A stretch of 33,006 bases of DNA, taken from assembly GCF_001045675.1 (NCBI RefSeq), contig NZ_LEKT01000034.1, positions 1-33,006 on the forward strand, written 5' to 3'. Below the pieces are notes generated by a model, which saw only the letters and a program-made list of their open reading frames with translations, had not been told where the DNA came from and searched no databases. The stretch is from Megasphaera cerevisiae DSM 20462 (lineage in GTDB: Bacteria; Bacillota; Negativicutes; Veillonellales; Megasphaeraceae). Of the stretch, positions 16,072 to 23,608 are shown piece after piece (position 1 is the first letter of the stretch; each line of letters starts with the position of its first letter). Position numbers and translations under genes: made by a program.

Positions 16072-16692
16072 TTATAATGTCATGAGATACAAGCGATCCC
16101 GCTGTTCCTTGTTTTGTTGTTCCGCTTGCTCTTTCTGTACCAGCTTTTCAGCATCCCGTTTCGCACTAAAATAACTGCGTGCAGATATAGCAGAGCCGTC
16201 GTCAACATCAATACTGGTACCGTCATATGCCGGCGTATCCACTGCCGACACATCCCATATTTTCTCAAATTTAAGAATACGGCGGGTACGCGTCTGTGAA
16301 TCATAGCTGTCATTCGCCACCGTAAAACCAAACGACATTTTATCAATATCGCCACGCTGGATCAGGCCGTATACATCCTTGCCAGCTTGTATCGGTGCTA
16401 AGTTGGCTTTTATCAACAGCCCTTTAGTATCCACGTTCAAATCCAGCGTTTTATTCCGGGTCCGGGCAAGTACTAAAAAATCATCGCTGTGGTTATACTT
16501 AAAGGGAACGTCTGATAAATCCGCTCCTACAAACGCATCCTTGTCAATAACCTCATAATAATTAATGCCGTCGATGGAACATATTACTGTCGGCTGCTCT
16601 AATACAGCAGCATACCCCGTTACTATCATTTGATTGTCTTCCGGCTGATCTGCTACCGCAAGCGGTGCCGATCGATATTCTTTATTATTCAT
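16072..16692 (-). CDS. Prohead (maturation) protease, HK97 U35 family
   Basis: The 206-residue enzyme cleaves the capsid delta domain during head maturation. Visible family traits are IVTGYAAVLEQPT, FVGADLSDVPFKYNHSDDFL with catalytic His68, KMSFGFTV with catalytic Ser120, and LKFEKIWDVSAVDTPAYDGT holding the acidic third residue. ATG 16692 lies six bases after GGAGG and overlaps the portal stop by eight bases. The longer upstream frame (to 16758) lies within the portal gene. The C-terminus is Lys/Gln-rich and helical. Confidence 0.9.
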   Translation of the reverse strand: MNNKEYRSAPLAVADQPEDNQMIVTGYAAVLEQPTVICSIDGINYYEVIDKDAFVGADLSDVPFKYNHSDDFLVLARTRNKTLDLNVDTKGLLIKANLAPIQAGKDVYGLIQRGDIDKMSFGFTVANDSYDSQTRTRRILKFEKIWDVSAVDTPAYDGTSIDVDDGSAISARSYFSAKRDAEKLVQKEQAEQQNKEQRDRLYLMTL

Positions 16693-17968
16693 CGTCATCC
16701 TCCGTTCCTGTATTGTTAGTACCATTATTTGTATCTGGATCATCTGCATCAGGATCATCCGTATTTGTTATACCGGCTACCCCCTGATAGGTATTTTGTT
16801 TTTTGCTATCTACATAATTCAGCGAAACAAACCGTTTATCGCCGTCCGGCAAAGCGTTAAACCCAAAAATTTCCCGGAACTCATTCACGGTAAGGAGCCC
16901 TGTCTGCTGCAGCACCTGTGCCATAGCAACTTTCGATTTAAGCGAAGCGTATTCTAACCGGTTTGTCTGGAATATGATCTCGTTCCCATACCCCTGTTCT
17001 CGTTCCGTAAATAGTTTTGCGGTAAACTCCTGGCTCATTTGAATTGCTAACGGTTCAATCACGGATTCATAGAACGCAGTCCATTGTTCCTCGTTATAAC
17101 TGCTGGTGATAATTTCGTTGCTCAGTCCAAAATACCGGTATATGTCTTCCCGGGCAAAGGCCATCTGCGAATGATCCGCTGTCTGGATATCAGAAGTCAG
17201 CTGATGATAATCCACCTTCGAATCCACTATGGCAACGCCGGTTCCTTTGTCTGCCGCAGTGAACCGGGAAGTAAAGTCATCCAATGTTTGCTGCTGATCT
17301 TCCGGTCTCATTACTCCGTTAGCTTTTAAATACCCACGAAGTTTCGTACAATTCTTCACGGCATTCTCTAACGCCTGTTTGACGGTATTTAAAATATTGA
17401 GCGGCGACCGGAGCGCCCGTTCGTTTCCTTCGCCGAATATATCGCCACGGTTGTAATATCGTCGCAGATGGATCAGGTCGGTATAAGGAACGGTAATCTG
17501 CCCTGCCTGAAAGAAGTCAAACCGGCAATACAACTGCCCCTGATAATTCCGAACCTCAATACCGCCGTAATCTAACGGGTATATGCCAATGATATTACCG
17601 TTACTATCTGTCTTCACATAGGCGAATGCATTATTGTACGCATATAGCTGCGTCACGATCTTATAAATGAAGTCGTATGTCGACATATATTCATTGGGAC
17701 GTGTCGCCAGCAAACCATCCAAGCTGTCATTGGTCTTGACTACTTTTCCATCCTGGCGGCGAATATGTGACGGCTTTAATTTTGCCGCATTTTTGGCAAT
17801 CGCATCAATGCAGGTCCGAACAGTAGCATCGTCATAGGTGTTTCCATCAAATGGTGCAAAATAATTGTCAAATCCGTTTAACAGTCGGTATTCTGTTGTC
17901 TGTATATCCGGTAAATAATCTTTTTTCCCAAAGATATTGGAAAACATGCTGCGTAAATGAAGCTTCAC
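16685..17968 (-). CDS. Portal protein, HK97 family
   Basis: This protein of about 427 residues forms the dodecameric portal through which DNA enters the head. It carries YDDATVRTCIDAIAKNAAKL, LATRPNEYMSTYDFIYKIVT, an AFAYVKTDSNGNIIGIYPLD strand, HLRRYYNRGDIFGEG, and FREIFGFNALPDGDKRFVSL near the C-terminus, all typical of HK97-like portals. The tail is acidic (DPDADDPDTNNGTNNTG). The frame is open from TTG 17986, but GTG 17968 has AGAGGTGG at good spacing and is preferred. It follows the large terminase. Confidence 0.92.
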   Translation of the reverse strand: MKLHLRSMFSNIFGKKDYLPDIQTTEYRLLNGFDNYFAPFDGNTYDDATVRTCIDAIAKNAAKLKPSHIRRQDGKVVKTNDSLDGLLATRPNEYMSTYDFIYKIVTQLYAYNNAFAYVKTDSNGNIIGIYPLDYGGIEVRNYQGQLYCRFDFFQAGQITVPYTDLIHLRRYYNRGDIFGEGNERALRSPLNILNTVKQALENAVKNCTKLRGYLKANGVMRPEDQQQTLDDFTSRFTAADKGTGVAIVDSKVDYHQLTSDIQTADHSQMAFAREDIYRYFGLSNEIITSSYNEEQWTAFYESVIEPLAIQMSQEFTAKLFTEREQGYGNEIIFQTNRLEYASLKSKVAMAQVLQQTGLLTVNEFREIFGFNALPDGDKRFVSLNYVDSKKQNTYQGVAGITNTDDPDADDPDTNNGTNNTGTEDDDE

Positions 17969-17982
17969 TATTTCACCACCTC

Positions 17983-19650
17983 TCAAATGATATTCAAATA
18001 GTCTTCCATATTGCGAAGATAGGCTGTAAAACTGTCCAATAATGCTAACGCGGCATCGTCTCTTGTCTTGTTGCTGCGGTTTTTACAAGGCTGATAATTC
18101 CCATTGATATCTTGCTTTACCCGTAGGTTCGCAAGGCACCACGCCAGTATCGGATTGTTGTTATATATGACGTTCTTTGCCCGCAGTTCTGCTTTTAGAT
18201 TCTGTAGCGGAATCGATAATGTTTTCGCGCCCTGGATAACAATTTCCATCGTATGCTCGCCGTAGGTTTCTGTCATTTCCTTGGTAAGATACCCGGCACC
18301 GTAGGAATCATATCCGACTTTATATAAATAGATATCGTAGGACCGCTGAATTTCTGCAAACCAGTCAGCTATCATATGGTAATCAATCAAATGCCCGGGG
18401 CATATTCGTAACAGCCCGCGTTCTATCCATTTCCGATACGGTACTTTATCCTCGCGTTCCCGTTCGTCCAAAGCATCTTCCGTCATCCAGCTCATTGTAA
18501 GTACATAAATGTGAGAATCGTCCGGTATACGAAAAATCACACAGGCACTTGTCAAATCTGTTGTCCGGGATAAGTCAAACCCGCCAATACCATACCGCGG
18601 TTTTAGTTCTGCAATACTGAAGGTTGTTGTATTTTTAATATCCTGCCAATCCAAGTAGGACTGACTGCTGGTTTCCGGCACATTGAAATCTTTTGTCAGC
18701 AGATCCTTTACATCTTTATGCCCGGCTTTGGCACGGTTTACTTTTTCTGCCAGCTGCTGATAATCTTTGATCGTACCTAATCCCGGGTTTGCCTTTTGCC
18801 AGCAGGATGGATTCCGCCATTCTTCCTTATCATCCAATTCATAAATAATCGGCAGGAACCGGTCATCTACATAATCCGTAATTCCGTCATAGCCATTGAT
18901 CGTATCTTCCGCCTGTTTATATTTCAGGTCATAGATATTCTCCCGGATAAAGCCGGCTGTACTAGCAATGATAATGAGTGGCTGCTGCCGGGCTGTCATG
19001 CCATCGGCAACAACATCGTATAAATTTGAATCTTTCCAGGCATGGAGTTCATCAATTAAGGCACAGGAAACATTCAGGCCATCCAATGTGTTGCTGTCTG
19101 ATGCCAGTGGTTTATAGATGCCGTCATTAATACTGCAGTAGATATCACCCACCCGGCATTTACAATATTTATGGATCTCCGGTGATTTCTTTACCATGCG
19201 GACCGCTTCATCCCAGACAACTTTCGCCTGGTCCCGTTTCGTTGCCACACTATATAACTCCGGCGCGCTTTCGCCATCTGCAATCAACATGTACAACGAT
19301 ATCGCGGATTCCAGCGCGCTCTTTCCATTCTTACGGGCAACCAGCAGCAGCACTTCCCGATACTGCCGCAAGCCGGTATCATCCACAAATCCAAAAACAG
19401 CAGATATCAACGCTTTCTGCCAAAGTTCCAACTCCATGAGCTGGCCGCCGGTCTTGCCTTTGGATAAATGACAAAAGACCTCAATGAAGGTAATGGCACA
19501 ATTGGCTTTTTCTTCGTCAAAATGAAAAACACCCGGATGATGTATTGTATCAACCAAGTGCTTGTATACGCGTTTCGTCTTATGGCATACGGTAACTTTC
19601 TGGTCCGTAATTTCATGATAGTATTGTTGGATGCAGTCCATGATACTCAC
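17983..19650 (-). CDS. terL: Terminase large subunit
   Basis: The 555-residue packaging motor has an N-terminal ATPase with Walker A VARKNGKS at 104-111 and Walker B CALIDELHAW with Asp200 and Glu201. The C-terminal nuclease carries candidate metal-binding aspartates at GGFDLSRTTD (359, 365), GYDSYG (448) and TRDDAALALLD (531/532). This is the Terminase_1/YmfN type paired with P27 small subunits. GTG 19650 overlaps the small-subunit stop as GTGA; ATG 19641 is an alternative start nine bases in. Its C-terminal neighbour is the portal gene, as expected. Confidence 0.94.
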   Translation of the reverse strand: MSIMDCIQQYYHEITDQKVTVCHKTKRVYKHLVDTIHHPGVFHFDEEKANCAITFIEVFCHLSKGKTGGQLMELELWQKALISAVFGFVDDTGLRQYREVLLLVARKNGKSALESAISLYMLIADGESAPELYSVATKRDQAKVVWDEAVRMVKKSPEIHKYCKCRVGDIYCSINDGIYKPLASDSNTLDGLNVSCALIDELHAWKDSNLYDVVADGMTARQQPLIIIASTAGFIRENIYDLKYKQAEDTINGYDGITDYVDDRFLPIIYELDDKEEWRNPSCWQKANPGLGTIKDYQQLAEKVNRAKAGHKDVKDLLTKDFNVPETSSQSYLDWQDIKNTTTFSIAELKPRYGIGGFDLSRTTDLTSACVIFRIPDDSHIYVLTMSWMTEDALDEREREDKVPYRKWIERGLLRICPGHLIDYHMIADWFAEIQRSYDIYLYKVGYDSYGAGYLTKEMTETYGEHTMEIVIQGAKTLSIPLQNLKAELRAKNVIYNNNPILAWCLANLRVKQDINGNYQPCKNRSNKTRDDAALALLDSFTAYLRNMEDYLNII

Positions 19651-20003
19651 TTCTTATGCATTAAAAATTTAGCCAGTTTATCTCCCGTCTGCTGCTGGGT
19701 TTGCGGTAGTTGATCCATCAGTAGCTTAATTGTCGCATTGTAATTTTTAATGATGGTGTTGTAGTTCTTGACAGCTGTAGAGTCCTTTTTCCCTGTCTGA
19801 TTTGCCCCGTTGGTATACGTTTCCTCATACCCTTCAACGTCAATCTGCGCCCGCAATTCTTCCAAACTAACAGCCATCCATGCGGCATTATCGATTAGTT
19901 TTTCCACGTTTTTCTTTTTGGGCGGGTCAATATCCCTATATATTTTGCGAAGTTTGTTGGTTTCTTTTTTGACCAACTTCGCTTTTTCTTCGGATTCAAA
20001 CAT
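19647..20003 (-). CDS. terS: Terminase small subunit, P27 family
   Basis: The 118-residue protein starts MFESEEKAKLVKKETNKLR and has IDPPKKKNVEKLIDNAAWMA, an EGYEETYTNGANQTGKKDS stretch and VKNYNTIIKNYNATIKLLMD, the family signature of P27-type small terminases that recognise the packaging site. ATG 20003 has AAGGTGG eight bases upstream; GTG 20015 is also in frame. Together with the HNH gene just upstream it forms the usual HNH-TerS-TerL packaging module of cos-type Firmicutes phages. Confidence 0.9.
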   Translation of the reverse strand: MFESEEKAKLVKKETNKLRKIYRDIDPPKKKNVEKLIDNAAWMAVSLEELRAQIDVEGYEETYTNGANQTGKKDSTAVKNYNTIIKNYNATIKLLMDQLPQTQQQTGDKLAKFLMHKK

Positions 20004-20015
20004 GTGCCTCACCAC

Positions 20016-20163
20016 CTTAGTTTTTACTGATTTTACCTGGCTTTATCGATATTTAGAACATTTTGTAAATTTCTATCCGGATTTAGGACCTACACCCCTA
20101 TGCAAAATGGATTTGTATTAAAAAGTAGGTGGGCTCCGGCCTCGAGAAATGCAGTTACAATCC
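20016..20163. other. Non-coding gap between HNH and small terminase; candidate packaging site region
   Basis: These 148 bases hold no convincing gene. In phages with HNH-TerS-TerL modules the cos site usually lies in or next to this gap. A GC-rich end (CGCCCGGGGGG, within the HNH 3' end) and AT-rich stretches are present, but I cannot identify the cut positions from sequence alone. Confidence 0.3.
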
Positions 20164-20484
20164 CTACGCCCGGGGGGTTCCTTTCGTGACTTCGTCGTCC
20201 TCGGCACCCACCAGATTACCATATTCATCAAACTCTATTTTTCGTCCTTCTTGCGTGCCGTGAATCTTGTTATGGCACTCCGTGCAAAGGAACATCAGAT
20301 TATCCCAGTTCAGAGTTATCTCCGGGTTGTGGATATTCTGCGGAGTCAAATGTGTTTTATGATGGACAATATACCCCGGCTTCCCGCATTTTTCACAAAG
20401 GTAAAATACAGAAGCTGCATACGCTTTTGAAACCTTACGCCATGCAGACGAATTATAAAACGATTTTGCGAATTCCCGTGCCAT
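20164..20484 (-). CDS. HNH endonuclease of the packaging module
   Basis: The 106-residue protein carries CEKCG at 30-34, GYIVHHKTHLTPQNIH with the catalytic histidines at 41-42, NWDNLMFLCTECHNKIHG with Asn62, Cys67, Cys70, His71 and His75, a complete Zn-binding HNH motif. HNH proteins directly upstream of the terminase (HK97 gp74 type) assist the terminase in cutting cos DNA. That role is inferred here from position and family. The start is ATG 20484 with AAAGG nine bases upstream. Confidence 0.9.
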   Translation of the reverse strand: MAREFAKSFYNSSAWRKVSKAYAASVFYLCEKCGKPGYIVHHKTHLTPQNIHNPEITLNWDNLMFLCTECHNKIHGTQEGRKIEFDEYGNLVGAEDDEVTKGTPRA

Positions 20485-20550
20485 GTGAATATGCCTTTCC
20501 CGTTAACTACTTGTCAACGTAAATTCCATTTTAAAAAATCAAATGCTATA

Positions 20551-20739
20551 TTATTTCAGTATTTTATTCCGTGTTCGATATGGCACCGGTGTATGATTAA
20601 TATCTGTTTCGTTCGTTCGCTTCTGCCTATGCCGCTTATTTTCAGATGATATACATTTCCCATTCCGCAAAGTAAGCCGCACATTTGTGCAGAAGCCCCG
20701 ATGATTGAAACGGCATTTTCGGTTGTCACAATCTGTCAT
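20551..20739 (-). CDS. Small Cys-rich, probable zinc-binding phage protein
   Basis: This 62-residue protein has cysteines in MTDCDNRKCRFNHRGFCTN and a further GKC near residue 29, giving a C-x4-C-x7-C ... C cluster like that of DUF1540-type and other small metal-binding proteins. The rest is strongly basic (NKRHRQKRTNE). AGGTGA lies six bases before ATG 20739, which supports real translation. It sits between the cassette terminator and the HNH gene. Its function is unknown; nucleic-acid binding is a guess from charge. Confidence 0.6.
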   Translation of the reverse strand: MTDCDNRKCRFNHRGFCTNVRLTLRNGKCISSENKRHRQKRTNETDINHTPVPYRTRNKILK

Positions 20740-20762
20740 AGAATCACCTGATTCCGGGCATC

Positions 20763-20789
20763 AAAAAAGCACTCAGGTTAGTGAGTGCT
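20763..20789 (-). terminator. Rho-independent terminator after the two-gene cassette
   Basis: On the minus strand a perfect 8-bp stem AGCACTCA/TGAGTGCT (20789-20782 with 20775-20768), loop CTAACC, runs straight into TTTTTT. It lies 14 bases past the stop of the membrane protein gene. Confidence 0.88.
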
Positions 20790-20802
20790 GAACTTTAAAT
20801 TA

Positions 20803-21396
20803 TTATTTGTGATTTAATTTATCAAAATTTTCATAGTATACATTGACAAAGAAAAATTTGATACATGACCCAAGTAACGACGTTGTATAAAGCAACGAAT
20901 ATACTGTAAGATATAAAATAAAAAACACCAATCCCCAATATATCCATATAAAGATACTACAAAATTTTGTTTCTAACTGATAAAAAGAAAATAAATAAAA
21001 AATTCCATCAAAACTAATTTCTCCAATAATTAAAGCACCACAGTAATAAAACGAATAAAGGATACCAACAATAGCATTAATATGTCCTTTTTCATTTATT
21101 ACTTTTAAAGCCTTATGTGTAATAATCGTCGACATTAATGCCAAACCAGAAAACAAAAAACCAATAATGCCAATATAGGCTGGTATCGTTAATGAAAATA
21201 ACGTTCTCAACATATCATTCAATATATCTATAGTTAAAGTGCTACTAAAAATAATCGTCAAAATGATTGAAAAAATAATAGAAACTTTACTTTCAGTTCC
21301 CCATAATTCACGATATTTTTTTGTTAATTTCATAAAAGATATAAATGAATGATTTTGACAAACATCTTCGATATGTATTACATCGTTCTTGTTCAT
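20803..21396 (-). CDS. Four-helix membrane protein of an AT-rich accessory cassette
   Basis: The 197-residue product has a cytosolic N-terminus of about 35 residues and four hydrophobic helices near 38-58, 66-92, 107-129 and 146-175, followed by a short charged tail. There is no signal peptide and no recognised enzymatic motif. The ATG overlaps the stop of the 299-residue partner gene as ATGA, so the two proteins are probably made in fixed ratio. A terminator follows at once. A hand count of 20941-21000 gives 10 G+C in 60 bases, far below the phage backbone. The pairing of a four-helix membrane protein with a soluble partner recalls Kiwa and superinfection-exclusion systems, but I cannot assign a family. 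Confidence 0.85.
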   Translation of the reverse strand: MNKNDVIHIEDVCQNHSFISFMKLTKKYRELWGTESKVSIIFSIILTIIFSSTLTIDILNDMLRTLFSLTIPAYIGIIGFLFSGLALMSTIITHKALKVINEKGHINAIVGILYSFYYCGALIIGEISFDGIFYLFSFYQLETKFCSIFIWIYWGLVFFILYLTVYSLLYTTSLLGSCIKFFFVNVYYENFDKLNHK

Positions 21397-22292
21397 TTCT
21401 CATCTAACCTCTGTCTTATTTCAGAAGATACAATTCCACTGACCCCCGCTCGGCCATATTCAGCTACTTCAATCAATGAATTTCTAGAAGAATCTTTAAT
21501 ATATTTTTTATATGGAGCCGCAGTATCGCTATTTACATTCTTTGGTTCTCCATTACTATCTTTTCCAAAAATTTTTAGATTACCATATCCTTTTGCAACA
21601 CCATTAATAACTCTCTGAAATAATCCGGCTTTGATGTTTAATCCTTCCTGAGAATATGGTGCAGAAATAATTTGATGAAATTTCGTCCCATTTGTTTCTT
21701 TTAATTCCATTGCATTCTTTGCAAATAATTCGTCATACTCGCAGCCATTACTATTGGGCGGAATGAGAGTAATATTAACTTCTGAAATTTTATCCAATAC
21801 TTTTATTTGAGCTCTTAAATCACCAATATTATTTTTTGCAAAAACGCGAAACATTTGTTCTCCATATATTAAATTAATAAGTTCCTCAAAATAATTTATA
21901 AATTTTTGGCGACCAAATTTTTGTGTAGGCACAAAAGCAACTATTTCTGTTTTAAAATCAAAATAAAAAGGAACCGCACGAGAAAGTTGTGATTGTGATA
22001 AACTGTCCAAATCGTCCTTAGTTGCATCGTACAATGCAATATCATCTTTAAAGATTACAATTAATCTCCCAATAATGAAGTTTTTATCATTAATTTTGTC
22101 AACATTTATAAATTTATATATTTGCTCGTCATTTTCTTTTGTTTGTTTATTATGAATTGTCTCAGCTACATGTTTGTCTTGCCATTCTTTTTCCATCAAA
22201 CGTAATAATATTTCATCTAATTTCGATGAATCATCATATACTTGATAAATATCCTTATTAACACTAACTTTCGCAAAATACATAGTAGCCAT
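21393..22292 (-). CDS. Uncharacterised 299-residue cytosolic protein of the accessory cassette (possibly DUF4747-like)
   Basis: The protein starts MATMYFAKVSVNKDIYQVY and has no membrane segment. Visible landmarks are AVPFYFDFKTEIVAFVPTQ near residue 118, a helical KFGRQKFINYFEELINLIYG, KISEVNITLIPPNSNG near 172, and a beta-rich GYGNLKIFGKDSNGEPK near 237. The combination of an ITLIPPN strand followed by a 'GKDSNG' strand reminds me of DUF4747 phage proteins, but this is from memory and weak. No catalytic signature is clear. ATG 22292 has AGGGGA upstream. It leads the operon, has its own promoter in a large palindrome, and is translationally coupled to the membrane gene. It is probably a mobile accessory gene. 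Confidence 0.85.
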   Translation of the reverse strand: MATMYFAKVSVNKDIYQVYDDSSKLDEILLRLMEKEWQDKHVAETIHNKQTKENDEQIYKFINVDKINDKNFIIGRLIVIFKDDIALYDATKDDLDSLSQSQLSRAVPFYFDFKTEIVAFVPTQKFGRQKFINYFEELINLIYGEQMFRVFAKNNIGDLRAQIKVLDKISEVNITLIPPNSNGCEYDELFAKNAMELKETNGTKFHQIISAPYSQEGLNIKAGLFQRVINGVAKGYGNLKIFGKDSNGEPKNVNSDTAAPYKKYIKDSSRNSLIEVAEYGRAGVSGIVSSEIRQRLDEK

Positions 22293-22303
22293 TTTACAGT
22301 CAT

Positions 22304-22348
22304 CCCCTAATAATTAATTTGTTTCCAGTATACATTAATTATTAAGGG
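22304..22348. promoter_or_regulatory. Large palindrome around the cassette promoter (candidate operator)
   Basis: Arms 22304-22318 and 22334-22348 are inverted copies matching at 14 of 15 positions (CCCCTAATAATTAAT against CCCTTAATAATTAAT). The 15-base spacer contains the -10 hexamer. The arm nearest the gene also contains the AGGGG ribosome binding site, so the same element could act as an operator on DNA or as an RNA hairpin that hides the ribosome site if transcription starts further upstream. Confidence 0.65.
22327..22332 (-). promoter_or_regulatory. Cassette promoter -10 (TATACT)
   Basis: The minus strand carries TATACT preceded by TG and AT-rich DNA, 35 bases before ATG 22292. The -35 position (TTTATT) is poor, so expression may be weak or regulated. 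It lies at the centre of the palindrome. Confidence 0.5.
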
Positions 22349-22382
22349 AAATAAATGAAAAGATAACGTTTTATACCAAAAA

Positions 22383-22479
22383 GCCAAAAGAAGCACCCAT
22401 TGCGGCATGGATGCTTCTTTCGTTATACGGGGTAAAAATAATGTTGCTGTCCGTCTAGCGGCTCTCGACATCATTTCAC
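22383..22479 (-). ncRNA. Predicted short leader/small RNA from late promoter to terminator
   Basis: Start and end are inferred from the extended -10 promoter at 22486-22494 and the terminator at 22389-22418, giving an RNA of about 95 bases with no open reading frame that has a ribosome site. It is analogous in layout to the lambda 6S leader RNA between pR' and tR'. It matches no known RNA family that I can recognise. Confidence 0.4.
22389..22418 (-). terminator. Strong rho-independent terminator between late promoter and cassette
   Basis: On the minus strand AGAAGCATCCAT pairs with ATGGGTGCTTCT (12 bp, one U-G pair) around loop GCCGCA, followed by TTTTGGCTTTTT. On the plus strand the stem is followed only by TTTCGTT, so it works mainly leftward. 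It would stop transcripts from the promoter 70 bases upstream unless an antiterminator acts. Confidence 0.85.
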
Positions 22480-22485
22480 GATATC

Positions 22486-22520
22486 ATTATACCACACAAA
22501 AATATGACATTATATGACAT
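22486..22520 (-). promoter_or_regulatory. Candidate late promoter: extended -10 with tandem repeats at the -35 position
   Basis: TGGTATAAT (22494-22486 on the minus strand) is a perfect extended -10. There is no -35 consensus. Instead the 9-base word ATATGACAT (plus strand) occurs at 22502-22510 and again at 22512-22520, exactly one helical turn apart, overlapping the -35 position. That is how activator-dependent promoters look. The repeats overlap the end of the regulator gene just upstream. Confidence 0.6.
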
Positions 22521-22914
22521 CTTTCAAATTCTGCAAAGCAGCACCGTGAACACGTAATGTATGCCTCCAACTATAATGCATCCCCACTGCAATTTCTTCC
22601 CAGCTCATACAGTTAATATACCGGTCGTACAAAATAGTTTGCTGATCGGCATCCTCCACTGTAGCAATCAACTTCTTGCCCTGTTCACGTAATCCAATCA
22701 GACGATCCCATTCGTCGTTCACGCGTTCCTCGTACGTTTCCAACCGAATATATGCATCGGATAAATCGGACTGTTTCGTACCGGTTACCCGTTCGTTCAG
22801 CTTGGCTCCTTTAAGATTTAACATATCGGCCCGGATCTGATCGCGTTCTCGTTCCACAGCACGCAATAATTTTTCCTGCCGTCGGATTTGATTCAAAAAT
22901 TCTTTAGCTGTCAT
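22510..22914 (-). CDS. Late-gene regulator-like protein with sigma-region-4 type HTH (DUF1492/ArpU group)
   Basis: The 134-residue protein starts MTAKEFLNQIRRQEKLLRAV, has a long coiled-coil N-terminal two thirds (charged, heptad-like), and ends with a helix-turn-helix (ILYDRYINCMSWEEIAVGMH then YSWRHTLRVHGAALQNLK), as in DUF1492 and ArpU proteins that control late transcription or cell-wall enzyme export in Firmicutes phages. ATG 22914 overlaps the preceding stop as ATGA, with AAGGGG nine bases upstream; ATG 22938 is possible but has a poor ribosome site. Its position just before the candidate late promoter and the packaging genes supports a role as late activator. Confidence 0.75.
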   Translation of the reverse strand: MTAKEFLNQIRRQEKLLRAVERERDQIRADMLNLKGAKLNERVTGTKQSDLSDAYIRLETYEERVNDEWDRLIGLREQGKKLIATVEDADQQTILYDRYINCMSWEEIAVGMHYSWRHTLRVHGAALQNLKDVI

Positions 22915-23123
22915 GTATTCATTCCCCTTCGGTTCCATTCTTTTTCCAATTTATCAAGGTATGCTCTTATCGGATACATCATGCCCAAATTCTCATAATA
23001 ATTTACTCCTAAGGTTGCTCCACATTCCGTACATCTAATGGCATATGTTTCTTCTCTCTCATATCTGGCACCTATGATTTCTGCTTTTCCTCCGCAAAAT
23101 GGGCACGGTTTTAAACCGTCCAT
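22911..23123 (-). CDS. Lar-like zinc ribbon protein
   Basis: This 70-residue protein starts MDGLKPCPFCGGKAEIIGAR, with a second pair in IRCTECGATLG, giving two CxxC knuckles at 7-10 and 31-34. The pattern is that of the Lar-type restriction alleviation family, in which phage proteins blunt type I restriction. Many small phage zinc ribbons share this fold without tested function, so the biological role is unproven. The stop overlaps the start of the regulator gene. Confidence 0.75.
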   Translation of the reverse strand: MDGLKPCPFCGGKAEIIGARYEREETYAIRCTECGATLGVNYYENLGMMYPIRAYLDKLEKEWNRRGMNT

Positions 23124-23125
23124 TA

Positions 23126-23608
23126 TTATTCACCCAGCTTTCCTTGTACCAAATGATCCATACTCAATTTTTTAAGAAGTATAAGCAGCGATTTTTCATA
23201 TTTCTGTAAAGGCTGCTTTTCCTGATCATATTCCTGTTGGCTCGACCAACCGTTATCACCGATTACAGGACGTATGGCATATCCGTAATCTTTGCTATGT
23301 TCTAATGTGCATCCTGTTCCACGTAAGAAACACAAACATCCAGCAAACTCATCATCCTGTAACGCTGCTTCCATCATGAGCTGTACCCACAATTCATGAT
23401 CCGACGGATGTATCTTTTCGTAATTATCTGGGTATGTCTCGATGGGCCAACTTTCCGGAAGGCGTGCTTTTTCGACTAACCGGACAATATCTACAACAAG
23501 ACTTTTTACTTTGGGTTCCCGCTTTAATAATTGACTATCAGGCTGTTTCATTGCGGCAAGTACTTCTTCAAATGCAGATTGTGCCCGATTCATCATGCTA
23601 TTGGTCAT
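23126..23608 (-). CDS. Hypothetical phage protein
   Basis: I do not recognise this protein of about 160 residues. It starts MTNSMMNRAQSAFEEVLAAM from ATG 23608 (ATG 23620 is also possible), overlapping the end of rusA. It is mostly helical, with ARLPESWPIETYPDNYEKIH, ELWVQLMMEAALQDDEFAGC and FLRGTGCTLEHSKDYGYAIR in the middle and a leucine-rich C-terminal helix. No metal-binding or catalytic motif stands out. It belongs to the rusA-lar-regulator operon by spacing. Confidence 0.7.
   Translation of the reverse strand: MTNSMMNRAQSAFEEVLAAMKQPDSQLLKREPKVKSLVVDIVRLVEKARLPESWPIETYPDNYEKIHPSDHELWVQLMMEAALQDDEFAGCLCFLRGTGCTLEHSKDYGYAIRPVIGDNGWSSQQEYDQEKQPLQKYEKSLLILLKKLSMDHLVQGKLGE

Noticed and set aside
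20485-20515. TTGACA at good distance from CATATT just before the HNH gene, looking like a promoter.
   Set aside because: The -10 match is poor and transcription would begin almost at the start codon, leaving out the AAAGG ribosome site. Probably chance, though it stays a possible late promoter.
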